From: Natronolimnohabitans innermongolicus JCM 12255 | GTDB lineage: Archaea; Halobacteriota; Halobacteria; Halobacteriales; Natrialbaceae | Assembly: GCF_000337215.1 (NCBI RefSeq) | Contig: NZ_AOHZ01000084.1 | Coordinates: 80,768 to 119,468, forward strand | Direction of reading: 5' to 3' | Length of the DNA: 38,701 bases | In this document: positions 34,836 through 38,701 of the stretch, one piece after another | Layout of the letters: each line of letters starts with the position of its first letter | How positions within the stretch are numbered: position 1 is the first letter of the stretch | Program-made: the position numbers and the translations under genes | Notes under the pieces: model-generated | Told to the model about the DNA's origin: nothing | The model's input: only the letters and a program-made list of their open reading frames with translations | Database searches by the model: none

Positions 34836-35009
34836 ATGTCAGCTATATACCACCAATACGGGGGAGATCACGCGTTGGTCGGACCGGTCACTGTGACAGA
34901 CCTCGGTTTCGGAGTGGAATTTCCCACGACATCTGCTCGGGAGACGCAGGGCGTCTCTTTGCTGGACGCGGGTTACGAGATAGACGAGGGAAGCGTCCAT
35001 GAAGACTGA
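34836..35009 (+). CDS. Possible 57-residue protein upstream of the CPBP genes
   Basis: I do not recognise it. The case for it is a TTTATT box at 34806-34811, 25-30 nt before its ATG (leaderless), and an 11-base overlap with the next gene as in a coupled operon. The sequence (YHQYGGDHALVGPVTVTDLG, then ARETQGVSLLDAGYEIDEGS) is acidic and soluble-looking. The frame is open further upstream to 34656, but that part is not coding-like. Alternatively it is just the leader of the CPBP gene. Confidence 0.4.
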   Translation: MSAIYHQYGGDHALVGPVTVTDLGFGVEFPTTSARETQGVSLLDAGYEIDEGSVHED

Positions 35010-35865
35010 TCTACAAGCGTTCACTCGGTCCCACCAGATCACACTCTTCTTCCTCTTTGCAATCGCGTTCACGTGGACGATCCACGGTCTCGAATTTATT
35101 GCCGGTCTACCAACCCCGTTTGGAGTGTTAGGACCGTTAGTCGCTGCGGCATTCCTCACGTGGGTGACCGGTGGAAGCCTCCGGCAGTGGGCAGGCCAGG
35201 TGCTCATCTGGCGGACCGGTCTGCGCTGGTACCTGATCGCAATCGTCGGACTCCCTGTCGTCCTCGTTGCCGGTTCGACGGTGTTGTACGTGATTCTGAC
35301 CGGCGACCCGCCACGGCTGGAACTGCTTCCTGGGAGAACGGGATTAATCGCCGGGTACTTTTTGTTTCAGTTCTTCCTCATGGGTGGACTCGAAGAGTTC
35401 GGCTGGCGCGGGTTCGCGCTGCCACGACTCCAGGAACGATATACCGCTCTCATTGCAAGTGTCGTGATCGGTATCGTATGGGCGGTCTGGCACGCGCCGC
35501 TGTTTTTCGTCCCGGGTACCTTCTACTCGCAAATCCACCCGGCGTTGTATCTCTTCCAGACGATCGGAACGTCGGTGATGATCACGTGGGTGTACAACAG
35601 TACTGGCGGCAGCGTTTTGCTGGCGATGCTGTTCCACGCTGCCAGCAACGTGAGCATGCTGCTCTACCCCTATGAAATCGATATAGAGGTGATCGAAACT
35701 CCACTCGCGGTAGACGTGTCGATGACGATCGTCTATCTCGTCGTTGCAGCTTTGCTCGTGGTCGTCTACGGTGGCAGGAAGCTTTCGACCCGCGAGACGA
35801 TTCCCGGCACGGAGCACACTGGGGGGGTTTCAGCAAACCAGTCCAATACCTCCGAGACAGGGTAA
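34999..35865 (+). CDS. CPBP family intramembrane metalloprotease
   Basis: This 288-residue membrane protein has about eight predicted membrane segments and the Abi/CAAX-protease (CPBP) motifs in order: EEFGWRG (catalytic Glu pair and Arg, about residue 131), WHAPLFF (His) and FHAASN (His and Asn). All four sites look intact. The family includes prenyl-protein proteases of eukaryotes; prokaryotic members act in protein maturation, bacteriocin immunity or stress signalling, with mostly unknown substrates. A second family member begins 3 bp after its stop, so the two are co-transcribed. The tail after about 260 is polar and cytoplasmic. Confidence 0.9.
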   Translation: MKTDLQAFTRSHQITLFFLFAIAFTWTIHGLEFIAGLPTPFGVLGPLVAAAFLTWVTGGSLRQWAGQVLIWRTGLRWYLIAIVGLPVVLVAGSTVLYVILTGDPPRLELLPGRTGLIAGYFLFQFFLMGGLEEFGWRGFALPRLQERYTALIASVVIGIVWAVWHAPLFFVPGTFYSQIHPALYLFQTIGTSVMITWVYNSTGGSVLLAMLFHAASNVSMLLYPYEIDIEVIETPLAVDVSMTIVYLVVAALLVVVYGGRKLSTRETIPGTEHTGGVSANQSNTSETG

Positions 35866-35868
35866 CCG

Positions 35869-36705
35869 ATGCGCATCACTGAACGACTCGCTACAATCGC
35901 ACCGAACCCGACGAATCCCTATTTTTTCGTCGTCATCTATCTCGGCTGGGCGTGGTTCTTCTGGGGATTCATTATCCTGTCCGGAGAGAGCGTCTGGACG
36001 TTTCCGAACGTGTTGGTATTCTATATTGGTGGACTCAGTCCAACAGTGGGTGGTATCGTCCTGACCCACCGGGTCGGCGGATGGTCAGGACTTCATGATC
36101 TCTGGGACCGGAGCGTCAATACTCGCCGAATCAGCCCCAGGTGGTATTTGATCTGCATTTTCCTCCAGCCCGCGATTACGTTACTAGCGGCAGGTCTCGT
36201 ACTACTGCTCGGCGCGTCGGATCAACCATTGAATCCCTCAATAGCCGTGGAATCACTAGCCTTGCTCCTGACTTTCACGCTCCTTGCAGGCATAGTCGAA
36301 GAGATCGGATTGTCCGGCTACTTCGTCCATCGACTGCTCGAGTTCCGGGTCGTCGTCGCAGTCGGCGTGATCACTGGGGTCGTGTGGGCAATCTGGCACG
36401 TTCCCCTGTGGCTGATGGAGGATTACTATGGCGCGGCCACGATCGATCCAAATCCGTTCTACTTCTTTGGCGGAATGGTGTTTGTGCAGATCATCTACGT
36501 GTGGATCTACCACAACACAACCAAAAGCGTTCTCGCAGCGATCATCTTTCACACGATGGTGAACGCCACCGGAGAGATTCTTGGACCTGCGGACGTGGTA
36601 GAACGGTACGTGTTCTATCTCACGATCGTTCTCTGCCTGCTGATACTGATAGACGAACGGTGGGTCACAGTAGCGGATGTTTACGACATCCTTAGTTACA
36701 GGTGA
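35869..36705 (+). CDS. CPBP family membrane protein lacking the motif arginine
   Basis: This 278-residue relative of the preceding protein has about seven or eight membrane segments. Motif 1 is EEIGLSGYF, where the usual EExxxRG has Ser in place of Arg. Motif 2 is WHVPLWL and motif 3 is FHTMVNATG, both normal. The Glu and His sites remain, so metal binding may persist, but loss of Arg could impair catalysis. The gene follows its partner by 3 bp. The proteins differ widely outside the motifs, so the duplication is old. The pair may form a heteromer of active and regulatory subunits, which is inference. Confidence 0.86.
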   Translation: MRITERLATIAPNPTNPYFFVVIYLGWAWFFWGFIILSGESVWTFPNVLVFYIGGLSPTVGGIVLTHRVGGWSGLHDLWDRSVNTRRISPRWYLICIFLQPAITLLAAGLVLLLGASDQPLNPSIAVESLALLLTFTLLAGIVEEIGLSGYFVHRLLEFRVVVAVGVITGVVWAIWHVPLWLMEDYYGAATIDPNPFYFFGGMVFVQIIYVWIYHNTTKSVLAAIIFHTMVNATGEILGPADVVERYVFYLTIVLCLLILIDERWVTVADVYDILSYR

Positions 36706-36763
36706 CGGGACTGGGAATTATCGAGCGAGAGTGAGCAATTCATCGATATCGTTCGATTCTGGT

Positions 36764-37399
36764 TTAATAGAATCGCTGGATGAGTTGCTCAATCGGCCAC
36801 GAAAGCATCCATAGGAGCCACGTCGCATCGACGAGTACAAACGCGAGGGGAAGGCTGGCCAGAATGACGATCGTGTCCGCGCTCTGACGGAGAAATTCTC
36901 GCCGAATGGGCACGTCTTCGATGAGTAGACCACGCCACCACGCGTACACCATCATTGCGTCTCTGACAACGAGGAGCATCGCCATCGTCCCACCGAACAT
37001 GACCCACGCCCACGGATTTTCGGGAAATTGTCCAACCGCTTCGCTCACAAACGGGATGAGAATGATCGGGACAAGGTACAGGAAGTTCATCCCGATGAGC
37101 GTAGTGTCGATGCCACGAAAGTTTCGGAGCAACTTGTGGTGCTCCCACCAGTAGAGGGCGACAACGAAGATAGAAATCACAAACGCAACCGTTACGGGCA
37201 CCAGATTCGGAAGTGCCTGCCCGAAGGATTCCTCACCCCCGCCAGTGTCGAGAACGAAATTCGTCCCGAGAAGCGTGAACGAAAAACCAAACACGGCGAG
37301 ACTGAACCGTTCGACACTTGAGAACAGATCAGTCTCGACTGGAGAAAGATCGTCTGGAAAGTCCTGTCCGTCAGTCGTGGTGGTCTCGTTGTTAGTCAT
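36764..37399 (-). CDS. TMEM175-like membrane protein (DUF1211)
   Basis: TMEM175-family proteins are potassium channels with a conserved RxxxFSDGVFAI signature in the first membrane helix. This 211-residue protein matches the layout: six membrane segments, the first with ERFSLAVFGFSFTLLGTNF, then YWWEHHKLLRNFRGID after the third, and NFLYLVPIILIPF. The FSDG core is replaced by FSLA, so the ion selectivity or the channel function itself may differ. The ATG at 37399 is used; a TTG three codons earlier is unlikely. It is a lone gene, convergent with the CPBP pair. Family membership is likely; transport of potassium is not shown. Confidence 0.78.
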   Translation of the reverse strand: MTNNETTTTDGQDFPDDLSPVETDLFSSVERFSLAVFGFSFTLLGTNFVLDTGGGEESFGQALPNLVPVTVAFVISIFVVALYWWEHHKLLRNFRGIDTTLIGMNFLYLVPIILIPFVSEAVGQFPENPWAWVMFGGTMAMLLVVRDAMMVYAWWRGLLIEDVPIRREFLRQSADTIVILASLPLAFVLVDATWLLWMLSWPIEQLIQRFY

Positions 37400-37654
37400 G
37401 TGTTTCAATCAACTTACGTATTCCTTCAACAATCTGGCTGATCAATTTAGCTATTAGACAGCGAACAATGGTCGCAGACGCTGAAAGCATACGCCGATCG
37501 CAAGTTCTGGAAGTGTCTTGCGAAACCGACTATCTCGTGCTCCATTCGCGCCCTGCGTCAGCACGATCACTAGAATGTGTCACTTCCTGCGGATTACAAT
37601 AACGCCAGTGATTCAAATTCCTCGCCGTGTGCACGCCCCAGACCCCCTCACAAG

Positions 37655-38353
37655 TCAGTCCCGGATTTCGAGATCGGCGAAAACGGCGAACCCCGTGACA
37701 ACAAGGTCAGGCTCGTCGTCCGCTGTTCGTTTGTCCGAGCTCACAGAACGGCGGTCGATAGTGTCCGCGAGGATGGTAAGAACCTCCAGTCGAACGTCCC
37801 ACTCCTGTGGAACTCGGATCTCCGTATCACCGAACACCGTGACAGATTCGACGATTGCCGGTGTCGACTGGATGTTTCCGTCACGGAGGTCAAGACGAGC
37901 GTCACCGAACACAGAGACAAGCTCTGCTCCGGTAAAGTGGTCGGATGTCACCCGGCGCTCGTCCGTTCCGAAGACACCTACCGCGCGTATCTCGTCGGCA
38001 CTGTAGTCTCCGGCAAGCCGCAAGCGTTGTCGCCGTCGTGACCGATTCACGACGATGAGAACACCGAGGAGGACGATAAACAGCGGCCACCACGTTCCGA
38101 TAGCGTCGTCAGAAATGAACCCGAGGTTCCGTACGAAAAACGCCCCAGCGATAGCGATGACCATGACGGGACCGACGAGATTTCGGAACTCGCTGCGAAC
38201 GAGCGCCCAGATACCCAACAGGACGAACAACAACGGCACCCACTCCCAGAGCGCCTGTATTTCGAGAACACCGGTCGTGGCGAGCAATAGCAAAATACCG
38301 ATGAGAATGACGATGCCGCCAGTGGTGAGCCGTTCCCAAAGGTTTTGTGTCAT
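37655..38353 (-). CDS. LiaF-like membrane protein
   Basis: This 232-residue protein has four short membrane segments in the first 105 residues (GGIVILIGILLLLATTGVL, then WVPLLFVLLGIWAL, VMVIAIAGAFFV and WPLFIVLLGVLIVV). A basic joint (NRSRRRQRLR) follows, then a soluble beta-rich C-terminal part with repeated VFGD/VFGT turns (AVGVFGTDERR, LVSVFGDARLDL, VTVFGDTEIRVP). This is the layout of LiaF/VraT-type proteins that restrain cell-envelope stress sensors in Gram-positive bacteria. Haloarchaea have many such proteins of unknown role. No kinase or regulator partner is next to it. A TATA-like stretch (GATTTTATTGCC, minus strand, about 38376-38387) precedes the ATG at leaderless spacing. Confidence 0.82.
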   Translation of the reverse strand: MTQNLWERLTTGGIVILIGILLLLATTGVLEIQALWEWVPLLFVLLGIWALVRSEFRNLVGPVMVIAIAGAFFVRNLGFISDDAIGTWWPLFIVLLGVLIVVNRSRRRQRLRLAGDYSADEIRAVGVFGTDERRVTSDHFTGAELVSVFGDARLDLRDGNIQSTPAIVESVTVFGDTEIRVPQEWDVRLEVLTILADTIDRRSVSSDKRTADDEPDLVVTGFAVFADLEIRD

Positions 38354-38556
38354 TAGTGAACCCTTTCCAGAGGATTGGCAATAAAATCAATGATATATAA
38401 TTTAATAGATATATCGCTCTATACGTGTCTCATCGAATCTCCGCAGGTACCGAAGTAAACAGGGATATTCATATCACGCCGCCATGATGAAAGGGACCGT
38501 CACAAGCACCAGTTTTGGAAACTCCCACGAAAACGATTCTCCTCGTTACATTCGCA

Positions 38557-38701
38557 CTATCTATTCAGCACGTTTCGGCTGATGTAGAATTCTCGCTTGT
38601 CCCGATCGACCACCTCGAGCCAGCGGTCTTCGGTAGCGTGGATCTCGATTTGCCCGTCCTCGATGACGAACTCCCAGGGCTGGGAGTTGTGACTCGATGG
38701 G
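38557..38701 (-). pseudogene. Truncated nitroreductase-like (Acg-type) gene, partial at window edge
   Basis: Reading in from the right edge on the minus strand, the frame gives PSSHNSQPWEFVIEDGQIEI, then WLEVVDRDKREFYIS, then stops at 38557-38559. This closely follows the N-terminal FMN-binding motif of Acg-type nitroreductases (SSHNTQPW, then a segment ending in DRELLIS). In intact proteins a further 200 or more residues follow, starting with a CG(A/C)ALEN-type motif; here four unrelated residues and a stop replace them. The gene is therefore cut short at its 3' side. Whether its 5' part is intact lies outside the window. Confidence 0.6.

Noticed and set aside
1-38701. tRNA or rRNA genes
   Set aside because: No cloverleaf-like segment with the usual conserved T-loop sequence or rRNA core was noticed by eye; a tRNA scan was not possible.

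Overview
The window comes from a halophilic archaeon (class Halobacteria). The evidence is its high GC content, very acidic predicted proteins, many leaderless promoters (TATA-like box 24-31 nt before the start codon) and families confined to or typical of this class: rod-determining factor RdfA, the archaea-specific SMC-related protein, a HalOD1 output domain and an Orc1/Cdc6-linked origin. Genus cannot be fixed from the sequence alone.

Left part (about 0.4-13.2 kb), carbon metabolism and transport: a 2-oxoacid dehydrogenase complex split into two convergent units, E1alpha-E1beta (+) and E2-E3 (-). E2 carries two peripheral-subunit-binding domains. An IclR regulator diverges from E2. A long AT-rich gap follows, then an Lrp/AsnC-like regulator with an orphan alpha-type subunit of ADP-forming acyl-CoA synthetase, a DASS/SLC13 anion permease and a MATE exporter.

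Middle (13.4-24.2 kb), cell shape and signalling: rdfA followed by the SMC-related protein, a 1058-residue PAS/GAF histidine kinase, a single-domain response regulator, two MFS transporters, and a HalOD1 protein with a second domain resembling DUF7504.

Scar zone (24.7-26.9 kb): a tiny zinc-ribbon protein, a polysaccharide deacetylase broken by several frameshifts, and an asparaginase that has lost its C-terminal domain, followed by a small unknown gene.

Replication island (27.2-34.6 kb): an orc1/cdc6 gene with directly repeated origin-recognition-box-like iterons at its 3' side and more at its 5' side. One inverted copy lies beyond an AT-rich core that is itself bracketed by an interrupted inverted repeat. 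A pyrimidine-rich tract with tandem repeats and a strong hairpin follow. Next to it is a complete nrdR-nrdA-nrdB operon whose small subunit has the class Ic signature (Phe at the radical Tyr position, Glu as first metal ligand). Origin plus dNTP synthesis looks like the core of a secondary replicon or an integrated element, which is inference.

Right end (34.8-38.7 kb), membrane proteins: two tandem CPBP proteins (the second lacks the motif Arg), a TMEM175-like protein with a changed signature, a LiaF-like protein, and the truncated end of a nitroreductase-like gene running off the window.
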